A stretch of 43,728 bases of DNA from Jeotgalicoccus sp. (GTDB lineage Bacteria; Bacillota; Bacilli; Staphylococcales; Salinicoccaceae), in the NCBI GenBank assembly GCA_003513765.1, contig DONT01000001.1:1-43728 (forward strand). Direction: 5' to 3'. The notes beneath the pieces are model-generated. The model saw only the letters and a list, made by a program, of their open reading frames with translations, did no database searches and was not told where the DNA came from. The translations under genes and the position numbers were made by a program. How positions within the stretch are numbered: position 1 is the stretch's first letter; each line of letters begins with the position of its first letter. Below, one piece after another: positions 30,137 to 38,004 of this stretch.

Positions 30137-32740
30137 ATGGCTAAGTTAATTCTCATGGATGGAAACAGTATCGCTTTCCGCGCGTTTTACGGACTGCCCC
30201 TCTTAACGAATCAGGGCGGGCTGCATACGAATGCAATTTTCGGTTATGCGAGACTGCTTGAAAAAGTAATTAAAGAAGAACAGCCCGATTATTTTTTAGT
30301 GGCGTTTGACGCGGGTAAATCTACGTTCAGACATAAACAGTACACGGAATATAAAGGCGGCAGACAAAAGACCCCGCCGGAGCTCGGCGAACAGTTTGCA
30401 CCAATCAGAAAGTTAATCGATGCTTACGGCATTAAACGTTTCGAGCACGAAGATTACGAGGCTGATGATATTATCGGCACGTGGACGAAGCTTGCTGACG
30501 AAGAGAAGTTTGAAACAATCGTAATTACAGGCGATAAAGACTTAACGCAGCTCGCTTCAGAACATACGAAAGTCTATATTACGAAAAAAGGTGTCTCTGA
30601 TATTGAAGTGTACACGCCGGAACACGTCGCGGAAGTTTACGACGGACTCGTACCGATGCAGATTATCGACCTTAAAGGTCTGATGGGTGACAAGTCGGAT
30701 AACATCCCTGGTGTCCCTGGTGTTGGAGAAAAGACTGCGGTTAAACTGCTAAAAGAATACAGCAGTGTGGAAAATGTTCTCGATAATATAGAAAATATCG
30801 GCGGTAAGAAATTAAAAGAAAACTTAACGAATAATAAAGATATTGCTTTGATGAGTAAGGACCTCGCGACAATTTACCGCGATATGACGTTTGATTTTAA
30901 ACTCGAAGAACTTAAATTTGAAAACGTTGATTCAGAAGAGAAATACGACTTATTTAAAGAGCTTGAATTCAACTCGCTCCTAGGCAATATGGAAGCAGCT
31001 GAAGTTGAGGAAGTCGCGTCGTTCACAGCTGAACCGACGGACAGTTTAAACGACTTTGGGGACGATATCAGCATTTATCTGGAAGTTCACAATGACAACT
31101 ATTTAAAAGCGCAGCCTGAATATATCGGTATTGCGGATGCTGAGTCTGTTTTAGTAAAACACGCGTCTGAATTCGATGCTGATGAACTCAGCCAGTTTTT
31201 AAATACACGTGAATCCGTAACGACTTACGATTTAAAACGGCAGGTTGCTTTGCTGAATCATCTGAACGTCGAATTCGATAACTTCACTAAAGATATTATG
31301 CTCGGCAGCTTCTTATTAAATCCATCGAAGAAAATTATCGATGTGGCGGAAACTGCTGCACTGTTCAACGTGTCGATTAACAGCGATGATTTCCATTACG
31401 GTAAAGGGCGCAGCAAGAAAGAACCGAGTGCTGATGAAACTAAAGATTTCGTTGCCGATAAAGTTCAGGCGATTGAAAAAGTCGCGGAACCGATGTCAGC
31501 CGAGCTTAAAGCTGATGAAATGTATGACTTATGGCAGGACCTTGAAATTCCATTATCAAAAGTACTGGTTCAAATGGAGCTTAAAGGTATTAAGATTAAA
31601 ACCGGGCGTCTGAAAGAGATGGAAAAAGAACTGAGCGGACGCCTAAAAGAGATCGAAGAAAAAATCTACGGTCTTGCCGGAGAAGAGTTTAATATTAATT
31701 CTCCGAAACAGCTCGGCGTAATTTTATTTGAAAAACTTGAATTGCCTGCAATTAAAAAGACGAAGACAGGCTACTCAACAGCAGTCGATGTTTTAGAGCA
31801 GCTGGCGGATAAGCATGAAATTATCGAACATATTTTAACTTACCGTACAATCAGCAAGCTTCAGTCGACTTACGTTATTGGATTGCAGGGTGAAGTCACT
31901 GAAGATTCCCGTATTCATACACGTTTTAACCAGACGCTCGCACAGACGGGACGTTTATCGAGTGTGGAACCGAACTTGCAGAATATCCCGATCCGTCTGG
32001 AAGAAGGGCGTAAAATCCGTCAGGCATTCGTGCCGTCAAAAGAAGGAAATGTACTGCTCGGACTCGACTATTCACAAATCGAACTGCGCGTCTTAGCGGC
32101 GATTACGAAAGACGAATCAATGATGGAAGCATTTACGAATGATATCGATATTCATACAAAAACAGCGATGGAAGTATACGGTGTTGAATTAGATGAAGTG
32201 ACGTCTCTAATGCGCCGTAACGCGAAAGCTGTTAACTTCGGAATTGTATACGGTATCAGCGATTACGGACTGAGTCAGAACTTAGGCATTACGCGTAAAG
32301 AAGCGGGGCAGTTTATCGAGACGTATCTAGAGTCGTTTAAAGAAGTGAAGCAGTTTATGCACGACATCGTGCAGGATGCTAAACGCGACGGTTACGTGAC
32401 GACGCTCTTGCACAGACGCCGCTATGTGCCGGACGTGAACAGCAGAAACTTTAACGCGCGTTCTTTTGCGGAACGTACAGCGATGAACTCGCCGATTCAG
32501 GGGAGTGCTGCTGATATTATTAAACTCGCGATGGTGAAGTATGCTAAGAGCGAAGAAGCACAGAAATTTAATGCAGATTTATTATTACAAATCCACGATG
32601 AGCTGATCTTTGATATTCCGGAAAATGAAGTAGAAGCCTTTATTCCTGTAATCAAAGATATTATGGAGCAGGCTATAGACATCGACGTGCCGCTGAAAGT
32701 AGATGCAGGCTACGGTACGGATTGGTATGAAGTGAAGTAG
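30137..32740 (+). CDS. polA: DNA polymerase I
   Basis: 867 aa. It fills gaps and removes RNA primers in replication and repair. The 5' nuclease domain (1-290) has MDGNSIAFRAFYGLP, DYEADDIIGT and DLKGLMGDKSDNIPGVPGVG, with its acidic metal ligands. The middle exonuclease-like domain (about 300-460) lacks the DxE and other carboxylates at the expected places (SIYLEVHNDNY), so proofreading is probably absent, as in Bacillus Pol I. Polymerase motifs A (LGLDYSQIELRVLA), B (RRNAKAVNFGIVYGIS) and C (IHDELIFD) are intact. Start ATG with AAGGAGAG upstream. mutM begins 9 bases after the stop. Confidence 0.97.
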   Translation: MAKLILMDGNSIAFRAFYGLPLLTNQGGLHTNAIFGYARLLEKVIKEEQPDYFLVAFDAGKSTFRHKQYTEYKGGRQKTPPELGEQFAPIRKLIDAYGIKRFEHEDYEADDIIGTWTKLADEEKFETIVITGDKDLTQLASEHTKVYITKKGVSDIEVYTPEHVAEVYDGLVPMQIIDLKGLMGDKSDNIPGVPGVGEKTAVKLLKEYSSVENVLDNIENIGGKKLKENLTNNKDIALMSKDLATIYRDMTFDFKLEELKFENVDSEEKYDLFKELEFNSLLGNMEAAEVEEVASFTAEPTDSLNDFGDDISIYLEVHNDNYLKAQPEYIGIADAESVLVKHASEFDADELSQFLNTRESVTTYDLKRQVALLNHLNVEFDNFTKDIMLGSFLLNPSKKIIDVAETAALFNVSINSDDFHYGKGRSKKEPSADETKDFVADKVQAIEKVAEPMSAELKADEMYDLWQDLEIPLSKVLVQMELKGIKIKTGRLKEMEKELSGRLKEIEEKIYGLAGEEFNINSPKQLGVILFEKLELPAIKKTKTGYSTAVDVLEQLADKHEIIEHILTYRTISKLQSTYVIGLQGEVTEDSRIHTRFNQTLAQTGRLSSVEPNLQNIPIRLEEGRKIRQAFVPSKEGNVLLGLDYSQIELRVLAAITKDESMMEAFTNDIDIHTKTAMEVYGVELDEVTSLMRRNAKAVNFGIVYGISDYGLSQNLGITRKEAGQFIETYLESFKEVKQFMHDIVQDAKRDGYVTTLLHRRRYVPDVNSRNFNARSFAERTAMNSPIQGSAADIIKLAMVKYAKSEEAQKFNADLLLQIHDELIFDIPENEVEAFIPVIKDIMEQAIDIDVPLKVDAGYGTDWYEVK

Positions 32741-32749
32741 GTGGAGCAG

Positions 32750-33613
32750 ATGCCGGAATTACCGGAAGTAGAACTCGTTAAGCGGGAACTGACGCCCGTA
32801 ATCAATTTAAAAATTACGGATGTCTTGTTGTCGGAGCATATTTATAACGGGCATAAAAGTAATAAACGTACGATAGTAAAAGACGATCTCGATGCGTTTA
32901 AGGAGATTGTGACCGGTAAAACGATTACGCATATCGGACGCCGCGGGAAGTATTTATATTTTTTAATTAATGATGAGTATACGACGACGCATTTAGTGAG
33001 CCATTTAGGCATGTCGGGCGCTTACTTTATCGTGTCGGATTTTGATGATATTAAAGAACATAATTTTAAGAAACACTGGCAGGTTATCTTTTCATTAGAT
33101 AACGGACAGAAGCTTGTCTATTCGGATATCCGACGTTTCGGCGAAATGCATACGCATGACAGTCTGTCTGACTTTCCGCCGTTCTCACGCATGGCGCCGG
33201 AGTATACGGATGAACTCAGTCTGGAGCATTACATGAAGATGCTGCGCACGAAGAAATACGAAGAGAAGCCGATTAAAGCGGCGATTATGGACGGCGAAGT
33301 GATTCCGGGTGTCGGTAATATTTACGCGGTTGAAAGCTTGTACCTGTCACATATTCTGCCGACCCGGAAAGTGAAAAATGTTTCCGATAAACGGCTGCGT
33401 GAACTGTTCGACCGGATTAAAGAAGTATTTGAGCTGTCATTATCTAGAGGCGGCTCAACGATTTCCGATTACCGCAGCGTAACCGGCGGCAAGGGTGAAA
33501 TGCAAAACAGCTTTAACGTGTATCAGCGTGACGCATGTCCGCTCGGGCATCCGCTGACGACGAAAGTGATCAGCACGCGCAATACATTTTATTGCACAAC
33601 ATGTCAGAGGTGA
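32750..33613 (+). CDS. mutM: Formamidopyrimidine-DNA glycosylase with atypical zinc finger
   Basis: 287 aa. It removes 8-oxoguanine and cleaves the abasic site. The N-terminus must be Pro after Met removal, so ATG 32750 (PELPEVE) is the start, not the GTG at 32741. The catalytic Pro1 and Glu2 and the lysine in GRRGKYLYF are present, and EVIPGVGNIYAVESLY carries the helix-two-turn-helix. The C-terminal finger is unusual: the first pair reads CPLGH where the family has Cys-x2-Cys, while the second pair is CTTC. Zinc could still be held by Cys3His. It is between polA and coaE, an operon of DNA maintenance genes shared with staphylococci. Confidence 0.93.
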   Translation: MPELPEVELVKRELTPVINLKITDVLLSEHIYNGHKSNKRTIVKDDLDAFKEIVTGKTITHIGRRGKYLYFLINDEYTTTHLVSHLGMSGAYFIVSDFDDIKEHNFKKHWQVIFSLDNGQKLVYSDIRRFGEMHTHDSLSDFPPFSRMAPEYTDELSLEHYMKMLRTKKYEEKPIKAAIMDGEVIPGVGNIYAVESLYLSHILPTRKVKNVSDKRLRELFDRIKEVFELSLSRGGSTISDYRSVTGGKGEMQNSFNVYQRDACPLGHPLTTKVISTRNTFYCTTCQR

Positions 33614-33619
33614 CGAAGT

Positions 33620-34213
33620 ATGTATAAAATAATCGGATTAACAGGCGGTATTGCGAGCGGTAAAACGACGGTGAGCGACTATTTAAAAGAGCGCGGCTAT
33701 ACCGTGCTCGACGCGGACGCCTATTCCCGTAAAACGACAGCGAAAAACGGTCCGGCGATTCCCGCGATTAAAAAAGTTTTCGGCGAAGATATTGTCAATG
33801 CCGGCGGTGAACTTGACCGACAGAAACTCGGCAGCATTATTTTTAATGATGCCGATAAACGCCGGGAACTGAATGAAATCGTTCATCCGTTAATCAGAGA
33901 GATGATGAACAGTGATGAGCAGAAATTTATCAAAGAAGGCCATGTGTTTTTGGATATTCCGCTGCTGTTTGAAAACGGTCTGAATGAACGCTGTGATTTT
34001 GTTGTTACGGTGTTCGTCGACCGTGACACTCAAATCAAACGGCTGACTGCAAGGAACGATTTAACTGTTGAAGAAGCAGAAGCACGGATTAACAGCCAGA
34101 TGCCGCTGACAGAAAAAGTGCGCATGAGCGAATACCATCTCGATAATAATGGAAATCTTGAAGAATTATATGAACAAATTGACAGATTTACTGAAGAGTT
34201 GGAAAGTCTGTGA
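33620..34213 (+). CDS. coaE: Dephospho-CoA kinase
   Basis: 197 aa, family-typical. It phosphorylates the 3'-hydroxyl of dephospho-CoA, the last step of coenzyme A synthesis. The P-loop is GLTGGIASGKTT (residues 6-17), followed by VLDADAYSR, the HPLIRE block, FLDIPLLFENGL (near 113) and a lid region RLTARNDLTVEEAEARI. It starts 6 bases after mutM, sharing the polA-mutM-coaE operon. The next gene, gapB, has its own promoter. Confidence 0.97.
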   Translation: MYKIIGLTGGIASGKTTVSDYLKERGYTVLDADAYSRKTTAKNGPAIPAIKKVFGEDIVNAGGELDRQKLGSIIFNDADKRRELNEIVHPLIREMMNSDEQKFIKEGHVFLDIPLLFENGLNERCDFVVTVFVDRDTQIKRLTARNDLTVEEAEARINSQMPLTEKVRMSEYHLDNNGNLEELYEQIDRFTEELESL

Positions 34214-34220
34214 AAACGTG

Positions 34221-34249
34221 TTCAATCATACACTGAATTATGGTATAAT
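34221..34249 (+). promoter_or_regulatory. Promoter of gapB
   Basis: TTCAAT (34221-34226), 17 bp, TATAAT (34244-34249) with an extended TGG before the -10. It begins 7 bases after the coaE stop. Confidence 0.65.
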
Positions 34250-34284
34250 ATTTATGAAAAAGAACTTTCAAAGGAGCTCTAGTC

Positions 34285-35289
34285 ATGAAAAAAGTTGCAA
34301 TTAATGGTTTAGGTAGAATTGGAAGAATGGTGTTCCGTATTGTCGCAGAATCAAAAGAACTTGATCTTGTGGCAGTCAACGTCACATCACCTGCGGCAAC
34401 AATCGCACATTTAATAAATTATGATACGACACATGGTACATGGGACAAAAAAGTTGAAGTTAAAGGGGACAACCTTGTAGTGGACGGTAAAGAAATTACC
34501 GTTACAAGTGACCGGAACCCTGCAAACTTACCATGGGCAGACCTCGAGGTCGATGTAGTTATCGAAGCGACAGGTGTATTTAACCACGGTGATAAAGCGC
34601 AGGCTCATATTGACGCCGGTGCTAAAAAAGTATTATTAACAGGACCGTCATCGGGCGGAAATGTACAGACATTAGTACGCGGAGTTAACTGTGCAACATT
34701 AGATACTTCATCTTATGATGTATTCTCAAACGCATCATGTACGACAAACTGCCTTGCACCTGTGGCGAAAGTGCTGAACGATGAGTTCGGAATTAAAAAT
34801 GGTCTTGTAACGACTGTACACGCGTATACAAACGACCAGCTGAATATCGATAACCCGCACAAAGATTTACGCCGTGCGCGTTCAGCTGCAGAAAATATTA
34901 TTCCAACTTCAACAGGTGCTGCAAAAGCAACAGCTTTAGTACTTCCTGAACTTGAAGGCAAACTGGATGGTATGGCACTTCGCGTACCAGTTTCAAACGT
35001 ATCATTAGTAGACTTGGTTGTAGATCTTGAAAAAGATGTAACTAAAGAAGAAGTGAATGAAGCGTTCAAGAAATACGAAGCTGACGCAATGAAAGGTATT
35101 TTAGGTGTAAGCGATGCACCATTAGTTTCAAGCGACTACAATACAGATCCACGCAGTTCAATCGTTGATGCAGACCTGACAATGGTTATGGCTGACAACA
35201 AAGTTAAAGTACTTTCATGGTACGACAACGAGTGGGGTTACTCTGTAAGATGTGTTGAATTAGCTGAAATGATCGCTAAAGATATTTAA
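34285..35289 (+). CDS. gapB: Glyceraldehyde-3-phosphate dehydrogenase, GapB type
   Basis: 334 aa. The catalytic Cys is in SNASCTTNC (near 152) and NAD(P)-binding INGLGRIGRMVFRI is at the N-terminus. Position between coaE and nrdR is that of S. aureus gapB. GapB-type wording is present: the cofactor strand ends AVNVTSPAA, without the acidic residue that makes GapA NAD-specific, and LINYDTTHGTW and TGVFNHGDKA resemble GapB. This suggests an NADP-preferring, gluconeogenic enzyme working opposite to the pfkA-pyk flow in the same window. A CcpN-like operator was not recognised. AAAGGAG is 9 bases before the ATG. Confidence 0.9.
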   Translation: MKKVAINGLGRIGRMVFRIVAESKELDLVAVNVTSPAATIAHLINYDTTHGTWDKKVEVKGDNLVVDGKEITVTSDRNPANLPWADLEVDVVIEATGVFNHGDKAQAHIDAGAKKVLLTGPSSGGNVQTLVRGVNCATLDTSSYDVFSNASCTTNCLAPVAKVLNDEFGIKNGLVTTVHAYTNDQLNIDNPHKDLRRARSAAENIIPTSTGAAKATALVLPELEGKLDGMALRVPVSNVSLVDLVVDLEKDVTKEEVNEAFKKYEADAMKGILGVSDAPLVSSDYNTDPRSSIVDADLTMVMADNKVKVLSWYDNEWGYSVRCVELAEMIAKDI

Positions 35290-35303
35290 CAATACAGTCA
35301 CAG

Positions 35304-35331
35304 GAGGATAGTTGATGCTATCCTCTTTTTT
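35304..35331 (+). terminator. Terminator after gapB
   Basis: GAGGATAG (35304-35311) pairs perfectly with CTATCCTC (35318-35325), then six T. Confidence 0.85.
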
Positions 35332-35371
35332 GCTACAATAAAAGTAACAATATGAACGAAGGAGTGCTGGT

Positions 35372-35791
35372 ATGAAATTAGTAAATAACGACGGACAAAA
35401 TACAGAACTGATTATTGACGGTGAAACAGCAACGTTTAAAGGAGAAGAATACGAAATTCTTATTCATGACGGAGAAATTTCTGTTGCGGGGCACGTTGCA
35501 ACGAATAACTTCATCGTCAAAGAAGAGTATATTGAAGAAATGACCGAGAGATTTAAAAGCCGTAAAGGCAACGTCGACCAGTACGACGGCTTTGCAGGCT
35601 TCATGCTCATTAAAAAAGATAAGCAAATGTCAGTGCTGACAGGCTGGGATTCGGTAAAAGACTTCACAGCATGGGTGGAATCAGAAGCATTCCAAAACTC
35701 TCACGTTAAAAAAGAACAGCGTGTGAAATCACAGGGCAGCGATTACTTAGAAGCAATGCCTGTACGTGAAAGCTTCAGCGTCGAAGGATAA
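35372..35791 (+). CDS. ABM-domain protein, IsdG/HmoB-like heme monooxygenase candidate
   Basis: 139 aa. The N-terminal 50 residues are a beta-rich extension, then one antibiotic-biosynthesis-monooxygenase domain (about 50-125). Asn in VATNNFIV, Trp in DFTAWVES and His in FQNSHVKK line up with the Asn-Trp-His set of IsdG-type heme-degrading enzymes, with the same spacing pattern (AWVESEAFQNSH against the IsdG AxxH helix). B. subtilis HmoB has a comparable two-part build. Heme degradation or heme binding is therefore plausible, but the family also includes unrelated oxygenases. It is monocistronic, between the gapB terminator and its own. S. aureus has no gene between gapB and nrdR. Confidence 0.72.
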   Translation: MKLVNNDGQNTELIIDGETATFKGEEYEILIHDGEISVAGHVATNNFIVKEEYIEEMTERFKSRKGNVDQYDGFAGFMLIKKDKQMSVLTGWDSVKDFTAWVESEAFQNSHVKKEQRVKSQGSDYLEAMPVRESFSVEG

Positions 35792-35810
35792 AGTTTTTGC
35801 TTTGAATGCG

Positions 35811-35855
35811 AACAGTCGTGACACCTCTGTTGGGGTGGGGCGGCTGTTTTTGTTT
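35811..35855 (+). terminator. Terminator after the ABM-domain gene
   Basis: AACAGTCG... pairs with ...CGGCTGTT around a GACACCTC/GGGGTG inner stem (35811-35848), followed by TTTTGTTTT. Confidence 0.78.
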
Positions 35856-35869
35856 TGGATTGACCTTTA

Positions 35870-36098
35870 AAAATCGACGATGACGGGGTAGGGCGTTTAT
35901 CCCGTCACTGTGATTTTGACGATGACGGGGTAAGGTGTCTGTCCCGTCACTGTGCTTTTGACGATGACGGGGTAGGGCGTTTATCCCGTCATTGTGATTT
36001 TGACAATGACGAGTTAGGGCGTTTATCCCGTCACTGTGCTTTTGACGATGACGAGGTAAGGTGTTTATCCCGTCACTGTGGCTGCCACAATGACCCGG
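35870..36098. repeat. Hairpin array 4: five full 42-bp units and a half unit
   Basis: Left arms CCCGTCACTGT start at 35901, 35943, 35985, 36027 and 36069, exactly 42 bp apart. Right arms are ACGATGACGGGG or ACAATGAC types. Unit 4 (CGTCATTGT, 7 nt, ACAATGACG) is a perfect stem; the others carry two mismatches inside. The 7-nt centres alternate GATTTTG, GCTTTTG, GATTTTG, GCTTTTG, then GGCTGCC. Linkers also roughly alternate. Only a right arm remains at 35877. The array fills the 398-bp gap before nrdR, whose extended -10 (TGTTATAAT, 36142-36150) lies beyond it. The 42-bp period gives an open frame on the minus strand that I reject as a gene. Confidence 0.9.
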
Positions 36099-36189
36099 CA
36101 GCACCCCAATCCGCTTTCTTTTTTATGTTTGCTCATTTCGATGTTATAATAATTGAAACTAATCTATTACTAAATGAGGTGAACATCAC

Positions 36190-36648
36190 ATGAGATGTCC
36201 AAAGTGTCAGCATACGAATTCGAAAGTTGTGGATTCGCGTCATGCAGATGAGATGAATGCGATTCGCAGACGCCGTGAATGCGAGGATTGTCAAACGCGT
36301 TTTACGACCTTTGAGCGTATTGAATTATCACCCCTTGTCGTTATAAAAAAAGATGGGACACGCGAAGTGTTCGACAGATCGAAAGTACTGGACGGTCTGT
36401 TAAAGGCATGTGAAAAACGGACAATTCCTTATGATGAAATTGAAAAGCGCGCGGATAATGTTGAAGCGGCTTTACGAAATTTAAATAAGGCTGAAATTAC
36501 TTCCAATGATATCGGCGAGTCTGTTATGCATGAATTAATTACTCTCGATCAGGTCGCCTACGTGCGTTTCGCATCGGTATACAGAGAGTTTAAAGATATC
36601 GATCAGCTGATGGATATCCTCCAAAATTTAGAAAAAGGTAAGGCTTAA
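36190..36648 (+). CDS. nrdR: Ribonucleotide reductase repressor NrdR
   Basis: 152 aa. An N-terminal zinc ribbon (MRCPKCQH ... CEDCQTRF, residues 3-34) binds DNA, and an ATP-cone (about 46-136) senses ATP and dATP: VIKKDGTREVFDRSKVLDGL starts the cone. It represses nrd operons through NrdR boxes; none was recognised in this window. ATG 36190 follows TGAGGTGA. dnaB begins 1 base after the stop, so nrdR-dnaB-dnaI form one unit, as in staphylococci and bacilli. Confidence 0.97.
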   Translation: MRCPKCQHTNSKVVDSRHADEMNAIRRRRECEDCQTRFTTFERIELSPLVVIKKDGTREVFDRSKVLDGLLKACEKRTIPYDEIEKRADNVEAALRNLNKAEITSNDIGESVMHELITLDQVAYVRFASVYREFKDIDQLMDILQNLEKGKA

Positions 36649-36649
36649 C

Positions 36650-37996
36650 ATGAAATTTAATGAACGTTTAAAACCGAATACGGAGTTTATCGTTTACCAG
36701 CCGGGTACTCTTACAAACGACAATTACGAAGTCCTGAATGCATTGTATTTACCGGTAATCGGCACAGAGGCCTTCGGTATTTACTTGTATTTATTTGAGT
36801 CGACAAAGGTCCACGATACGCTTGCGGTCCGTTTTCACCGTGAGCTTATGGATGAGCTGTCGATTAATTTGTCCAATTTTGAAGCGTCGCTCGACAAGCT
36901 GGAAGCGATTGGCCTCGTCAGAACTTACGTATCGAACAAAGCGCACGATGATTTGTTCGTCTACAGAATGCTGCAGCCGCTGACACCGGAAATGTATTTC
37001 AAAGACCCGATGCTGTCGATGTATTTATACTCGCAGGTCGGTTCGGCTAAATTTAACGATAAAAAAGAGCGTCTGATCTATCCACAACTGCCGGCGGATA
37101 TTACCGAGGTGACGAAGAAATTCACCGAGGTATTTTACCATTCGAGAGATGCTAAATTCTCTACGCCGGAAGAAAACTTTAAACAGGATGATGTGTCCCG
37201 GGGCCCGTCGATTGATCTCGATGATTTTGACTTCGAAGTGCTGTTCACCCATTTAAAAGGCACGCGTATCGATAAGCAGTTTTTCTCAAAAGAAGTGAGG
37301 AGGCTCGTCGTGCAGCTGAGCCAGCTGTTTAAACTGAACGCGTACGATATAAAGCAGATTCTCTTGATGTCAACAAGCCCGCAGTTTGGAATCGATAAAG
37401 AACGTCTGAAAACTGAAGCACGCAAGTACTATCAGAAGGAATACGGCGAAGTTATTCCAAGTTTTACGACGGCAGAAGAAGCGGTGAAGCCGTCAAGCGA
37501 TGAAACATATTTGGAAAGTCTCGACAAAGTCAGTCCGCTCGACAGAATTAACGATCTCCGGGGTTATAAACCGTCGGAAAATGATTTAAAAGTCGTGACG
37601 GAGCTGATTGTGAAAACCGGTCTTGAAAACGGAGTAATCAACGTGCTCTTGGAATATGCGCTTCAGATGAAAGACGGAGACCTGCCACTTAGATATGTGA
37701 TGACTATCGCGGAAAACTGGAGTAAAGAAGGTTATCGTACAGCAGGCGAGGCCTACCAGTCGATTATGGAATTCCGTGAAGCCCAGGAAGAAAAACGGCA
37801 AAAACGCCAGTTTAAATATGCAGGTCCGGGCGAAGACCAGCCGGCATGGCTGAAAGAAAAAACAACAGCTAAAAAACAGCAGAAACAACCTGCTGCTGAC
37901 AAAAAAGATGTTAAAAAGAAAAATAATGAACCGATGAAAACACTGAAAGACGATGAAGATTTCAGTAAACTTATTAATAAATTTAGAGAGAATTAG
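36650..37996 (+). CDS. dnaB: Replication initiation and membrane attachment protein DnaB
   Basis: 448 aa, the Gram-positive DnaB, not the E. coli helicase. It acts with DnaD and DnaI to load the DnaC helicase at oriC and at restart sites. The N-terminal winged-helix oligomerisation domain covers about 1-140. Two DnaB/DnaD C-terminal homology regions lie at about 210-265 and 310-385 (GLENGVINVLLEYALQM, then LPLRYVMTIAENWSKEGYRT with the conserved aromatic block). A lysine-rich, disordered tail (395-430) follows. It is translationally coupled to nrdR and followed at once by dnaI. Confidence 0.95.
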   Translation: MKFNERLKPNTEFIVYQPGTLTNDNYEVLNALYLPVIGTEAFGIYLYLFESTKVHDTLAVRFHRELMDELSINLSNFEASLDKLEAIGLVRTYVSNKAHDDLFVYRMLQPLTPEMYFKDPMLSMYLYSQVGSAKFNDKKERLIYPQLPADITEVTKKFTEVFYHSRDAKFSTPEENFKQDDVSRGPSIDLDDFDFEVLFTHLKGTRIDKQFFSKEVRRLVVQLSQLFKLNAYDIKQILLMSTSPQFGIDKERLKTEARKYYQKEYGEVIPSFTTAEEAVKPSSDETYLESLDKVSPLDRINDLRGYKPSENDLKVVTELIVKTGLENGVINVLLEYALQMKDGDLPLRYVMTIAENWSKEGYRTAGEAYQSIMEFREAQEEKRQKRQFKYAGPGEDQPAWLKEKTTAKKQQKQPAADKKDVKKKNNEPMKTLKDDEDFSKLINKFREN

Positions 37997-38004
37997 GTGA
38001 GATG

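Noticed and set aside
7124..36098. Insertion sequence or MITE explanation for the arrays
   Set aside because: No terminal inverted repeats bound the arrays as a whole, there is no target duplication, and stem sequences are unrelated among loci.
35775..36104. Minus-strand 109-aa frame with a 14-residue repeat (His-Ser-Asp-Gly type)
   Set aside because: The 42-bp unit of array 4 keeps frame by arithmetic. The hairpin symmetry explains the conservation better than protein coding, and no ribosome site was seen.
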